Positions 15,150 to 22,287 of a stretch of 41,331 bases of DNA are shown here, piece after piece. A model generated the notes under the pieces. It made no database searches, was not told where the DNA came from, and worked only from the letters and a program-made list of their open reading frames with translations. Position 1 is the first letter of the stretch. Each line of letters begins with the position of its first letter. A program made the position numbers and the translations under genes. Source of the stretch: a virus; IMG/VR virus record IMGVR_UViG_3300031920_000248, positions 1 through 41,331 of that record; one strand, 5' to 3'.

Positions 15150-15713
15150 ATGTCGTTGTTGCTTATCGGCGGTAGTTCTATTTTGGGCTTGGTAGCTTTG
15201 TGGGTTGTTTTTGTGCGGGGGGCCACGTTGTGGGACCGCGTGTCCGAGATATCTGAGTCCCTAGGCATGTTCGGATCACAGCCTGAGGGGGCGCGTGGTG
15301 CGTCGTTATGCCGTGAGATTGAGCAGTTACGTTCGTTGGTTACGCGTATAAATGCGGAGTCTTTAGATGTGTACCACCGGGTGAAAAATTTGGAGGGTAT
15401 GCTAAACGAGGGCACGGCTATTGATTTGGGGATTAGGGAATGTGGTTGGTTGATTGCTGTGGCTAGGGTCAATAATCGAGATTGCGTGAAGATCCAAAAA
15501 TTGCATCGAGAAATGTCGATGAAGGAATATGATCAGTTGATTGAAGGCCTCAATTACGCTGGTAAGCATGTGAGCTTTATAGACGGGCCGCATGCCTCGG
15601 CTGAGTTTTTGAGTGATCGACAGGCCGGGCGCAAACCATGGGAGCTTCCCATGGAACGTTCGCGTTTGAATTGGGATTGGGAAGGGCTCGATAAGCCCGT
15701 AAAATTAGGTTAA
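15150..15713 (+). CDS. Membrane-anchored protein with coiled coil
   Basis: 187 residues from ATG 15150, preceded by TTAGGAGCGA. A single N-terminal membrane span (LLLIGGSSILGLVALWVVFV) is followed by a helical region (REIEQLRSLVTRINAESLDV). A C-terminal globular part then follows (GWLIAVARVNNRDCVKIQKL, MSMKEYDQLIEGLNYAGKHV). The order of strand then MSMKEYDQL helix recurs in the gene at 17011 (FTVEEYRALSESIHS), suggesting a shared C-terminal domain. Function unknown. Confidence 0.65.
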   Translation: MSLLLIGGSSILGLVALWVVFVRGATLWDRVSEISESLGMFGSQPEGARGASLCREIEQLRSLVTRINAESLDVYHRVKNLEGMLNEGTAIDLGIRECGWLIAVARVNNRDCVKIQKLHREMSMKEYDQLIEGLNYAGKHVSFIDGPHASAEFLSDRQAGRKPWELPMERSRLNWDWEGLDKPVKLG

Positions 15714-15732
15714 CCGTGAAGGGGTAACAGCT

Positions 15733-16008
15733 ATGGCTATGTCTTTGAAGTTCCCTACAAATCCTTCTAATTTGCCGTCAAATATGCGCGATACTACCTC
15801 GCATAGGATACTCGACAATCCGGCGGTGTTGTGTACGAAAGGGCCTTGGGAAGGATCAACTGTTTCGTATGACGATAAGGAGCGCGCGGTACTCGAGCAT
15901 CCTAGTGGCGCGGTTATGAAATTGTGGCGCACGTCGGAAACAGTGGGGCCAAAGAAAGACACCAAAAAGCACAAATATTCTAACCGAAAAAATGTCGATG
16001 ATATCTAA
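15733..16008 (+). CDS. Small protein with GPW motif, paralogue of the gene at 19129
   Basis: 91 residues. The motif order NPSNLP ... CTKGPWEGSTVSYDDK matches NPSGLP ... LTVGPWAGGKVVYQDK in the short protein at 19129, so both belong to one small family. The C-terminus is basic (KKDTKKHKYSNRK). AAGGGG precedes the start. It overlaps the next gene by 17 bases. Function unknown. Confidence 0.6.
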   Translation: MAMSLKFPTNPSNLPSNMRDTTSHRILDNPAVLCTKGPWEGSTVSYDDKERAVLEHPSGAVMKLWRTSETVGPKKDTKKHKYSNRKNVDDI

Positions 16009-16261
16009 CGAGTGGTGTGATTGGAATTTGACCTCGGCGGGTTGGATCCGAGGTTCGCATTGGTTGGACGGGGAGGGCCTGGTTTTCCAGGACGTGAGCC
16101 CCACCGTGATTCAGCAATGCCGGTACCATGAGCAACTGACCACCGAGCACGGTAGCCTGAAATGTTGGCACGAGACGTTATTCGCTACCAACGATCTGGA
16201 TCTGTTGGCGCGTACTGTAGGGGATCACGGTTGTTGCCCCCATAGGTTGGCCCATGAGTGA
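15992..16261 (+). CDS. Small Cys/His/Trp-rich hypothetical protein
   Basis: 89 residues, starting at one of two close ATG codons (15992 or 15998). It contains several Trp, four or five Cys (EWCDW, QQCRYHEQ, KCWHE, GCCPHR) and many His, suggesting metal binding without a clear ribbon pattern. The stop overlaps the next ATG. No family recognised. Confidence 0.55.
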   Translation: MSMISNEWCDWNLTSAGWIRGSHWLDGEGLVFQDVSPTVIQQCRYHEQLTTEHGSLKCWHETLFATNDLDLLARTVGDHGCCPHRLAHE

Positions 16262-16562
16262 TCGCGCGAGTGAGAATGCGGTTGAGCATTGGGGTAAACG
16301 TGTTGACCAAGTTACGTGGTGGGGGGAGCCGACCAATCGTACTTCGTTTACCATGCTTTCTGTCCTTCCATCGGATCTAGTGGGACGTGCAAATTTGGTT
16401 GAGCGAGGTTTTCAACGTATTGAGATCAAGATTTACCCTTCTGATGTTTCCCTTGAGAAGGCTCATAAGAGTTACGTGAAAGAATTGGGTATGGAGCCTA
16501 CGAGCACTATGGGCCATACGTCGTTGGGGAGCGCAACATCCAGGCGACCGTTTACTTATTGA
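16254..16562 (+). CDS. Hypothetical protein
   Basis: 102 residues, ATG overlapping the preceding stop by eight bases. One alpha/beta stretch is evident (TSFTMLSVLPSDLVGRANLVERGFQRIEIKIYPSDVSLEKAHKS), with a disordered Ser/Thr-rich C-terminus. No recognisable domain. Confidence 0.6.
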   Translation: MSDRASENAVEHWGKRVDQVTWWGEPTNRTSFTMLSVLPSDLVGRANLVERGFQRIEIKIYPSDVSLEKAHKSYVKELGMEPTSTMGHTSLGSATSRRPFTY

Positions 16563-16577
16563 TGGAGGGTGTCATTC

Positions 16578-17099
16578 ATGTGGGATCGTGGGCTAGTTCA
16601 GTTTTACGGGGATCATTTGATGTCCCTTTGTATTTCTTCTTGGGTAATCGTTAGTTGTGTAACTCTGTTTTTGGAGGGTTTCGGGTATTCGCCGCTGCAT
16701 CCAGGTCTTTGGTTTTACCCATTGTGCGTGGTTGCTGCTACCCTGCTAGTGTCTTTGCTGACTGCCATATTTGGCTGGGTAGCGTTTGGGATAGTTAAGC
16801 GGTACCGCTTGTTTCAAGAGCGGAAAGAGGCGCGTCTTGCTCTTGCCGAATTGGATCGCACGGATCACGGGGCCATTTTTGCAGGTATGAGTTTGGCGCG
16901 TTGTAGTTGTGGGATTTACCATGCGGGGGATCATTACCACGTAAGCCCCTATGTTATTATCGGGGCGAGTGTGTTTGAAAATGCGATTGTTAAATACCGG
17001 GAGCGAAACAATGAAATTTTGGAAAAAGTTAGCGCGAAATATCGCGGCAAAAGTAATCAAGCCCGAAGTGGAGGCTATTCTATCCGAAGTAGTAGCTAA
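16578..17099 (+). CDS. Two-span membrane protein
   Basis: 173 residues from ATG 16578, with GGAGGGTG (16564-16571) upstream. Two hydrophobic segments, LCISSWVIVSCVTLFL (about 15-30) and LCVVAATLLVSLLTAIFGWV (about 46-66), are followed by a charged helix (KRYRLFQERKEARLALAEL). A soluble part with CSCGIYHAGDHYH may bind metal. Holin-like proteins can have two spans, but this tail is long for a holin. Its last 89 bases overlap the next gene in another frame. Confidence 0.6.
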   Translation: MWDRGLVQFYGDHLMSLCISSWVIVSCVTLFLEGFGYSPLHPGLWFYPLCVVAATLLVSLLTAIFGWVAFGIVKRYRLFQERKEARLALAELDRTDHGAIFAGMSLARCSCGIYHAGDHYHVSPYVIIGASVFENAIVKYRERNNEILEKVSAKYRGKSNQARSGGYSIRSSS

Positions 17100-17370
17100 G
17101 GCGGAAAATGCCTACGCGTTGGCTACCGCGGCGGTGGATGAGGTCACCAAGTTGAAGCGTCAATTGATTTCGTTGCAGGCGCTAGATACGAGGTCGCAAG
17201 AGATGGGCAAGCTGATTTTTATGTTTGAGATTAACGGTAAGGCGCGCGTTAGGATTTGGGATATCCCAAAGGCGTTTACGGTGGAGGAGTACCGGGCTTT
17301 GTCCGAAAGCATCCATTCACAGTACGGCGCGCGTCCAGAGTTTGTTGACGACAGTGGCCTGAACGTGTAG
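17011..17370 (+). CDS. Hypothetical helical protein, long overlap with upstream gene
   Basis: 119 residues from ATG 17011, with GGGAGCG upstream. The N-terminus is basic and helical (KFWKKLARNIAAKVI), followed by a long Ala-rich helix (VEAILSEVVAKAENAYALAT). A small C-terminal domain (LIFMFEINGKARVRIWDIP, FTVEEYRALSESI) resembles the end of the protein at 15150. The 89-base overlap with the preceding gene is the longest of this block. A structured terminator-like sequence follows. Confidence 0.6.
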   Translation: MKFWKKLARNIAAKVIKPEVEAILSEVVAKAENAYALATAAVDEVTKLKRQLISLQALDTRSQEMGKLIFMFEINGKARVRIWDIPKAFTVEEYRALSESIHSQYGARPEFVDDSGLNV

Positions 17371-17379
17371 ATCCAAATT

Positions 17380-17455
17380 GGTCGGATCGGGTGGTGCGCC
17401 ATACGACCCCCCCAACAGTATGGGGTGGCGCTCGGTCCGACCGGACTTATTTTTG
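17380..17455 (+). terminator. Long bulged hairpin with T-run
   Basis: GGTCGGA (17380-17386) pairs with TCCGACC (17436-17442). Inside, GCGCCATAC (17396-17404) pairs with GTATGG (17418-17423) and GGCGC (17427-17431) with a bulge. ATTTTT follows at 17450-17455. The element fills the gap between two genes and probably ends transcription of the upstream group. Confidence 0.6.
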
Positions 17456-17487
17456 AGTTAACTTAACGAAACATGAGGAGAGCGATT

Positions 17488-17946
17488 ATGTGTGACGATA
17501 CCAAAAAATGTGGCGATGAAGCTGCGGACTGCCAGGGTACCGAGGATACTAATGTTTGCGAGTGTTCAATCGCAATGGCCCCGACGGACGGCGAAAAGCA
17601 CGTTATGAAAGTGGGTACTTGTTTTAGCGAAGCCGATCACGCGTACACGATCAATTTGGGTCAATCTAACAATATGTGTGTGTCGGAAATGATGGTGGGC
17701 CTATCGGTGCTGTCTACCCATGTGGAGAATGTCTACCGAAGCGTTCTGGTTAACAGTGCATCGGAGATTGAGGATTTGTCTACTCGCAAAATAGTGACTG
17801 AATCGGTCGAAAGTCGCGCGATGGTTTTGTCTGCGGTAAATTCGTTGTTGAAGGGTTTGCTGGATTTGGGCGACAAGTCTGTAGAGGTGACTCTCAAGTC
17901 TGACGATACCGAGGCGGATGCCCCGGCTATTACTAAGATTCATTGA
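17488..17946 (+). CDS. Cys-rich N-terminus hypothetical protein
   Basis: 152 residues from ATG 17488, with the shared GAGGAGAGCGA (17475-17485) two bases upstream. Five or six Cys occur in the first 40 residues (MCDDTKKCGDEAADCQG, CECS, GTCFS). The remainder is helical (MMVGLSVLSTHVENVYRSVL, SRAMVLSAVNSLLKGLLDLG) with an acidic end. Being the first gene after the terminator at 17380, it may begin a new transcription unit, though no promoter is obvious. Function unknown. Confidence 0.65.
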   Translation: MCDDTKKCGDEAADCQGTEDTNVCECSIAMAPTDGEKHVMKVGTCFSEADHAYTINLGQSNNMCVSEMMVGLSVLSTHVENVYRSVLVNSASEIEDLSTRKIVTESVESRAMVLSAVNSLLKGLLDLGDKSVEVTLKSDDTEADAPAITKIH

Positions 17947-17999
17947 TCATTTGGTTCCCATGAGTGCTACCGAGGAAACCAAAACTAAGGGATATCCCA

Positions 18000-18389
18000 A
18001 TGTCAAAAAGTCTACTAGGACGGGCCCGAGATTTGTGGCCCGGAAGTGCTGATTTAAATCCGAGAACCCAACGTGAAGAACATCTTTTGCGAGTCGTTTG
18101 TCATTTGATTGAAGATGAGCGGAGCAAGACCGCGGCTATGATTCGTGATCTACAACCTAAGCCTAGATCTTGGGATGAGGTATTGGATATCCACCATGAT
18201 GGCGAGGGTATGTCCCAATTGGGTTACGTGGCTCAAGTTGCCTCCGATATTTTTACCAACGGGCGTCAATTTCGACCATGTGACGCTACTGAGGCGGTGA
18301 AAGCTGGAAAGATGCTGTGGGAGGCTCTAGCCAGGGAGTACCCTGAAGGTACGGTTACGTGGCGCGATGGGGTGAACGATGAGGGGTAA
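18000..18389 (+). CDS. Hypothetical helical protein
   Basis: 129 residues from ATG 18000. Mostly helical: REEHLLRVVCHLIEDERSKTAAMIRDL, MSQLGYVAQVASDIF, TEAVKAGKMLWEALAREYPEG. No catalytic motif stands out. It overlaps the next short gene by 11 bases. Confidence 0.6.
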   Translation: MSKSLLGRARDLWPGSADLNPRTQREEHLLRVVCHLIEDERSKTAAMIRDLQPKPRSWDEVLDIHHDGEGMSQLGYVAQVASDIFTNGRQFRPCDATEAVKAGKMLWEALAREYPEGTVTWRDGVNDEG

Positions 18390-18591
18390 GAATACCATTC
18401 AGATGAATACGGCTACCCTAATCGAATGCGTGCAATGCTATCTCTACACGCAATTCCAAAAAGGCAAATGTCCTACGGTGACGGGCGTGCGTGGGGGAAG
18501 TGGTGGGGGTGTGGGCGATCGGGGGTTCATTATCGAGGTGGCTGATCCTGCCGACATCGAGCCCGCCGATACCGATTCGGAGGGTGATTAG
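18379..18591 (+). CDS. Small hypothetical protein, possibly truncated by a frame change
   Basis: 70 residues, beginning inside the previous gene. It has a short Cys pair (CVQCYLY), a Gly-rich loop (GVRGGSGGGVGDRG) and an acidic end. Directly after its stop, the -1 frame continues open and encodes a zinc-ribbon-like peptide (18588-18701) that lacks its own start, so the original protein may have been longer. Confidence 0.5.
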   Translation: MRGKNTIQMNTATLIECVQCYLYTQFQKGKCPTVTGVRGGSGGGVGDRGFIIEVADPADIEPADTDSEGD

Positions 18592-18701
18592 ACGCCAAGT
18601 GCGATCATGAGTGGGTGTATTACGGTTCGGATCGTATGATTTGTTTGAATTGCAATCAATCCGAGACCTATTTGGGCGGGTATTGCCCCGTTCCTGATTG
18701 A
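18588..18701 (+). pseudogene. Orphan zinc-ribbon reading frame without a start codon
   Basis: The frame reads LDAKCDHEWVYYGS, then MICLNCNQSETYLGGYC and a stop at 18699-18701. A CxH...CxxC...C pattern like this is typical of small phage zinc ribbons and is similar to the end of the protein at 14764. No ATG, GTG or TTG with a ribosome-binding site precedes the CDH part; an internal ATG at 18635 would lose it. It may be the C-terminus of the gene at 18379 after a one-base frame change, a programmed frameshift product, or a decaying gene. Confidence 0.4.
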
Positions 18702-18745
18702 TTGCGTTACACGCAATTCTACACGCAATTTGAAATGGGGTAGTT

Positions 18746-19132
18746 ATGGGCAAATCTAAGGACAAAGATTTTACACCGATTACGCTGAATGACTCGATGA
18801 TCGAACCCAAGGTTGGGATCTACGCTGTGCCTTGGGACATTCGCGTGGGGATGTTGATCACGGGATTAGCTTGTGGCTTGGAAGGCCACCGACAGAACCA
18901 CGTAGTTACGGGTATGACGTTGGAGCCGGTAGAGCCCGGAGAGGCTTACGGGGATAAGGCCCCTACTCTGAAATTGGATCCTCACAATGTGCAAGCCCTT
19001 ATGGATGATTTGTGGAGCGCGGGTTTCCGACCGTCAAAGGACCATGGGAGTCCGGGGGCGTTAATCTCAACACAAAACCACCTACAAGACATGCGGGCGC
19101 TTGTCGCAAAGACCTTGGAAGTGAAGTTGTGA
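18746..19132 (+). CDS. Hypothetical protein
   Basis: 128 residues from ATG 18746, preceded by ATGGGGTAG. Alternating strands and loops (VGIYAVPWDIRVGMLI) are followed by a C-terminal helix-rich part (NVQALMDDLWSAGFRPS, LQDMRALVAKTLEV). The last part resembles small regulators, but no family is recognised. The upstream 60 bases contain two ACACGCAATT copies, with a third at 18444, an unexplained short repeat. Confidence 0.6.
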   Translation: MGKSKDKDFTPITLNDSMIEPKVGIYAVPWDIRVGMLITGLACGLEGHRQNHVVTGMTLEPVEPGEAYGDKAPTLKLDPHNVQALMDDLWSAGFRPSKDHGSPGALISTQNHLQDMRALVAKTLEVKL

Positions 19133-19320
19133 AAGGCCTGAAATTGAGCTTGACTAGGGTGTTGAATCCGTCGGGGTTACCTCGAGACCCCACGGATCAC
19201 GCGGTGGGCCAAAAACCGTATCATCCTGATCTATTAACTGTCGGACCATGGGCAGGCGGTAAAGTCGTTTATCAAGACAAGTTATCGGAAGCGATGTTGG
19301 CGAAATTAACCGGCGGGTGA
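19129..19320 (+). CDS. Small GPW-motif protein, paralogue of the gene at 15733
   Basis: 63 residues. GTG 19129 overlaps the previous stop, and GGAAGTG lies upstream. Longer readings starting at 19012 would overlap the previous gene by 120 bases and are less likely. NPSGLP and LTVGPWAGGKVVYQDK match the equivalent parts of the 15733 protein. Function unknown. Confidence 0.6.
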   Translation: MKGLKLSLTRVLNPSGLPRDPTDHAVGQKPYHPDLLTVGPWAGGKVVYQDKLSEAMLAKLTGG

Positions 19321-19347
19321 TGCGCTCGAGAAGCTCTGTGACTGAGG

Positions 19348-19375
19348 TTGAATTGTAGAAAAGATGTGCTATAGA
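19348..19375 (+). promoter_or_regulatory. Sigma70 promoter with extended -10
   Basis: TTGAAT (19348-19353), a 16-base spacer, then TATAGA (19370-19375) preceded by TG at 19367-19368, an extended -10. It lies 41 bases before the ATG of an apparently independently transcribed gene. Best promoter match on the + strand of the window. Confidence 0.75.
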
Positions 19376-19416
19376 TCTGGGTTAGAATTCTAAGACCATT
19401 TTTCAGGAGATCTCAA

Positions 19417-19887
19417 ATGGAAAACACGATTAGCGACGAAGAATTGGCGGACCTGCGAATCACGACATTGGACGAATTGCCGCACGAGTCGGTACGGTAC
19501 AAAGAGGTAGTGGTTACGACCGCCGAGATTTTGGATCTCAACACGACTGACAAAGTGCTTGTGGCTGCGGAAGCCGGGAAAATCCATGAGTTCATTTCGG
19601 CTACATTGATTTACGATTATGAATCCGCGGCGTATGCCACCAATGGCAATCTTTCGATTGCCGATGATACCGGGACAGCATTGTCGAACACCGTTCTTCT
19701 CGCCAATTTGCTCGCCAAAACCGCCGATTACATGGTGCAACTTGTCGCTCTTGCAACAGCCGATACCGGGATCGTGATGGCAGAAAACGAAGCCATCAAC
19801 CTCATTTGTGCCACCGGCGATCCTATTACCGGAGACAGCCCGTTGCGCGTCAAGGTTGCGTACAGGACACACACCTCTGGATTGTAA
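19417..19887 (+). CDS. Probable phage structural (capsid decoration/minor structural) protein
   Basis: 156 residues with AGGAGA seven bases upstream. The sequence is beta-rich: KVLVAAEAGKIHEFISATL, YESAAYATNGNLSIADD and a closing SPLRVKVAYRTHTSGL. I recall similar all-beta proteins (AAYATNGNL, SPVRVKVSYRVH) encoded in many phage genomes, mostly unannotated and often beside head genes. Codon choice differs sharply from neighbours: Leu CTC/CTT, Asn AAC and Ile ATC are common here while TTG and T-ending codons dominate elsewhere. It has its own promoter (19348) and terminator (19912). All this suggests strong, separate expression, as expected for an abundant virion protein. Confidence 0.7.
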   Translation: MENTISDEELADLRITTLDELPHESVRYKEVVVTTAEILDLNTTDKVLVAAEAGKIHEFISATLIYDYESAAYATNGNLSIADDTGTALSNTVLLANLLAKTADYMVQLVALATADTGIVMAENEAINLICATGDPITGDSPLRVKVAYRTHTSGL

Positions 19888-19911
19888 TTTGAGTTGAACA
19901 CCGAAAGTTAC

Positions 19912-19936
19912 CGGGGGGGCCAAAACCCCCCCGTTT
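19912..19936 (+). terminator. Intrinsic terminator
   Basis: CGGGGGGG (19912-19919) pairs with CCCCCCCG (19926-19933) around a CCAAAA loop, followed by TTT. It is 24 bases after the stop of the strongly expressed gene and closes a one-gene unit. Confidence 0.8.
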
Positions 19937-19973
19937 AGCGTGTGAGCCGTGGGGCCACGCTGTTGGGGAAATC

Positions 19974-20363
19974 ATGGTAATTCATTGGCACGATACGGCG
20001 TTTGGGCCTACGGGCAGATCTGTCTATAAGGCATCGGGGCACCATTATCACAGGACGGCGGTGGGCAAGTCTTATGTCTCTATTCCCTACGGTAGAAGGC
20101 ACACACATTTGTTGCCTAGGAGCATATTTTTTGAGGGGGATACCATACGTGTCCCGCGTACCTCGACAGGCTTCCGTTGGACTAAATCAGGGAAGTTCGA
20201 GTGGTGGCGTAAGCCGGGACGTGTTTCGCATGCGGTGATTCTGGATAAGTTAGGGCATCGGGTTACCGCGTGTGGTCGCGTTGTGGAAGATTATGAGTTT
20301 GCGGAATGGGTTCACGATCCGACCAAGTTGGGGCGTTGCCAATGTTGTTCGGAGTGGATGTAG
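19974..20363 (+). CDS. Basic aromatic protein with C-terminal zinc knuckle
   Basis: 129 residues, with GGGGAAAT upstream of ATG 19974. The first 80 residues are rich in His, Arg, Tyr and Trp and probably form a small beta domain. The C-terminus, SHAVILDKLGHRVTACGR...GRCQCC, follows the His-Cys-CxxC knuckle pattern also present twice in the protein at 13801. Likely nucleic-acid binding; no named family. Confidence 0.65.
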   Translation: MVIHWHDTAFGPTGRSVYKASGHHYHRTAVGKSYVSIPYGRRHTHLLPRSIFFEGDTIRVPRTSTGFRWTKSGKFEWWRKPGRVSHAVILDKLGHRVTACGRVVEDYEFAEWVHDPTKLGRCQCCSEWM

Positions 20364-20388
20364 CTTAACAGAATAGAGGAGAGCGAAG

Positions 20389-20886
20389 ATGATTGACGAT
20401 CCAGAAATTTCCGTTTCAGATGCTACACACAAGACGGACGCGGGAGCCCTTATCAGGGCAGAGTGCAAGGCTGTGGAGGAGCTGTTGCTATCCAAAAATG
20501 AGGCCTACGGTAATTCGGCGTTGGAGCCTATCGGGATCTTTGCTGGCAAAGATCCCGAGCGTCAAATCCGCGTTAGGATCGACGACAAATTGAAACGACT
20601 GCAAAACATGCGTGAGGTTAGCGAGGTCGGTAACTCGACTGACCATATGCCGACGGAAGACACCGAATTGGATTTGATCGGGTATTTGATCCTGTTGCGG
20701 GTAGCGCGTGAATACGGGAAACCAAATCGCCAACCTATGAGTGCCGAGGATGCGCGTCGGTGGGCACGAGTTTATGATGGTCACGAGTGCGAGCTTAGAG
20801 AAAGTGAGGGAGTTGGGGTTGCTGGAAATGGATCACGCCATAAAGGAAAGGCAAAGCCTGAAGTTGACGGAGGTGAGTCGTGTTAG
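20389..20886 (+). CDS. DUF1599-like nucleotide-modification-associated protein
   Basis: 165 residues. The core matches the nucleotide modification associated domain 1 (DUF1599) pattern: LLLSKNEAYGNSALEP, then RIRVRIDDKLKRLQN-type helix (here RQIRVRIDDKLKRL), then TELDLIGYLILLRVA. This all-alpha family is related in style to MazG/NTP pyrophosphohydrolases and is found in phages near nucleotide-modifying enzymes. The C-terminal 50 residues are disordered. GAGGAGAGCGA (20376-20386) lies two bases before ATG. ThyX is encoded 0.7 kb downstream, consistent with a nucleotide-pool role. Confidence 0.78.
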   Translation: MIDDPEISVSDATHKTDAGALIRAECKAVEELLLSKNEAYGNSALEPIGIFAGKDPERQIRVRIDDKLKRLQNMREVSEVGNSTDHMPTEDTELDLIGYLILLRVAREYGKPNRQPMSAEDARRWARVYDGHECELRESEGVGVAGNGSRHKGKAKPEVDGGESC

Positions 20887-21593
20887 GGGATGAGGATCGA
20901 TTGAGGATTAGGGAAGCTCAACGGAAAGAAGTGTTGCTGAAAGACGGGTCCGTCCATAATTGCGAGGGAGCTGCTTACAAGCCTCTAATGGGTGTGGGGC
21001 CAGATATTCGTTATCATTGTACGATTTGTGGGCGCGTGTTTTCCCCCAGCAACGGGGTGTTCCGGGAAACGGGTCGAATAGATTTGGAAGCTATGAACGA
21101 TCCCGACCTAAGGAAAGTGAAAGCGGGCCCGATGTCACCGCAAAGTGAATTACAGGCACCTACCAGTGAGGCGCGGCCTAAGTCTTTGCGCGAGCAATTT
21201 ATGAAAGAGTTGGGGTTGGTGCCTCCTGAAATATGGGCGGCGCGTGCGGTAACCCACAACATGCAGCGGTACTCGAATTCTGCGGACCATCCAAAGATTT
21301 TGTGGGATCCTGATACCCGTAAGGAATTGATGGTTCGAAATTCGGGTAGGACTACGACTATCCTTTTCGGGTGTTTGGTTACGATGCACCTTGGGAAACC
21401 TGTGAGGTTTGCAGCGACGTACCGCGAATGGGAATATTCTTGTGTGTCCCGCGTTAGGGAGTGGGCCGACCAGTTATCGATTGATCCTGATTTGATTATA
21501 GCCAATCGAGTTTGGGAGGACTCCGCTCGTTTCCCAGGTCAAGATAACCGAGTCAATTCCGCGAAGTTATATTCTGACCATCCGCGTTTTTGA
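20880..21593 (+). CDS. Zinc-motif protein with P-loop-like C-terminal region
   Basis: 237 residues from GTG 20880, supported by GGAGGTGA (20869-20876) inside the upstream gene. An N-terminal zinc site is likely (HNCEG, HCTICG). A 60-residue disordered linker follows, then a motif RNSGRTTTILFGCLVTMHLGK near residue 150 that resembles small phage P-loop proteins (SGRTT followed by a helix and a strand, VRFAATYREWE). The Lys of a true Walker A is replaced by Arg, so ATP binding is uncertain. Function unknown. Confidence 0.65.
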   Translation: MLGDEDRLRIREAQRKEVLLKDGSVHNCEGAAYKPLMGVGPDIRYHCTICGRVFSPSNGVFRETGRIDLEAMNDPDLRKVKAGPMSPQSELQAPTSEARPKSLREQFMKELGLVPPEIWAARAVTHNMQRYSNSADHPKILWDPDTRKELMVRNSGRTTTILFGCLVTMHLGKPVRFAATYREWEYSCVSRVREWADQLSIDPDLIIANRVWEDSARFPGQDNRVNSAKLYSDHPRF

Positions 21594-21633
21594 CGCGGGA
21601 TCTCATTAACCACACACAGACAAGGGGAATACA

Positions 21634-22284
21634 ATGCGAATAGTTAAAGCCTCGGCTACGATGATGGGTAATATTGACGGTGAGAGGATGTTGCGTACCA
21701 TCGAGCGCGCGGGGAGGACGTGCTATAAATCGGAGGAGAAAATAACCGATACAAGTGCCCGCCAATTTGTCAAAATGATTAGCAAAAATGGTCACCATAG
21801 TGTTTTGGAGCACGCGTCGTTTTCAGTCTTGTTCGTCTGTGACCGCGGTGTGTCTCACGAGATAGTGCGACATAGGCTCGCGAGTTACTCCCAGGAAAGT
21901 TCTCGGTACTGCAATTATTCCAAGGAAAAGTTTGGTAATGAGATAACGGTTATCGACCCCTTTTTCGGCGCGGGATCGGAGGCGCGTCGATTGTGGGAAA
22001 TGGCTGTGGGTCGGTCCGAGATTAACTATTTCGCGATGCTAAAAGAGGGTTTGAAGCCTGAAATGGCGAGGTCTGTTTTGCCCAATTCGCTCAAAACCGA
22101 ACTTGTTATGACGGCCAATTTGCGTGAATGGCATCATTTTTTCACGCTCCGAACGGCTAAGGCGGCGCATCCACAAATGAGGGAGATCACTATTCCCCTG
22201 TTGGCGGAAGTGCAGTCTCGGATCCCAGTTGTGTTTGACGGTATCCGGGGTTATTTTGACGGTTCTATCGAATTGACGGACTAG
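21634..22284 (+). CDS. thyX: Flavin-dependent thymidylate synthase ThyX
   Basis: Makes dTMP from dUMP using FAD, NADPH and methylene-tetrahydrofolate. The ThyX motif RHRLASYSQESSRY (RHRxxSxxxxSxRY family signature) is near residue 80. GHHSVLEHASFSVLFVCDRGVSHE upstream and the C-terminal AHPQMREITIPLL stretch with Arg and His are also family features. 216 residues, normal length. The gene begins after AAGGGGAAT. Phages use ThyX to raise thymidine supply; some relatives make modified pyrimidines, which cannot be judged here. Confidence 0.95.
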   Translation: MRIVKASATMMGNIDGERMLRTIERAGRTCYKSEEKITDTSARQFVKMISKNGHHSVLEHASFSVLFVCDRGVSHEIVRHRLASYSQESSRYCNYSKEKFGNEITVIDPFFGAGSEARRLWEMAVGRSEINYFAMLKEGLKPEMARSVLPNSLKTELVMTANLREWHHFFTLRTAKAAHPQMREITIPLLAEVQSRIPVVFDGIRGYFDGSIELTD

Positions 22285-22287
22285 GTT

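Noticed and set aside
19390-19923. 177-codon open frame on the - strand
   Set aside because: It is antisense to the structural-type gene at 19417, which has a promoter, a ribosome-binding site, a terminator and a family-like sequence. The frame is open because of the C-rich third positions of that gene.
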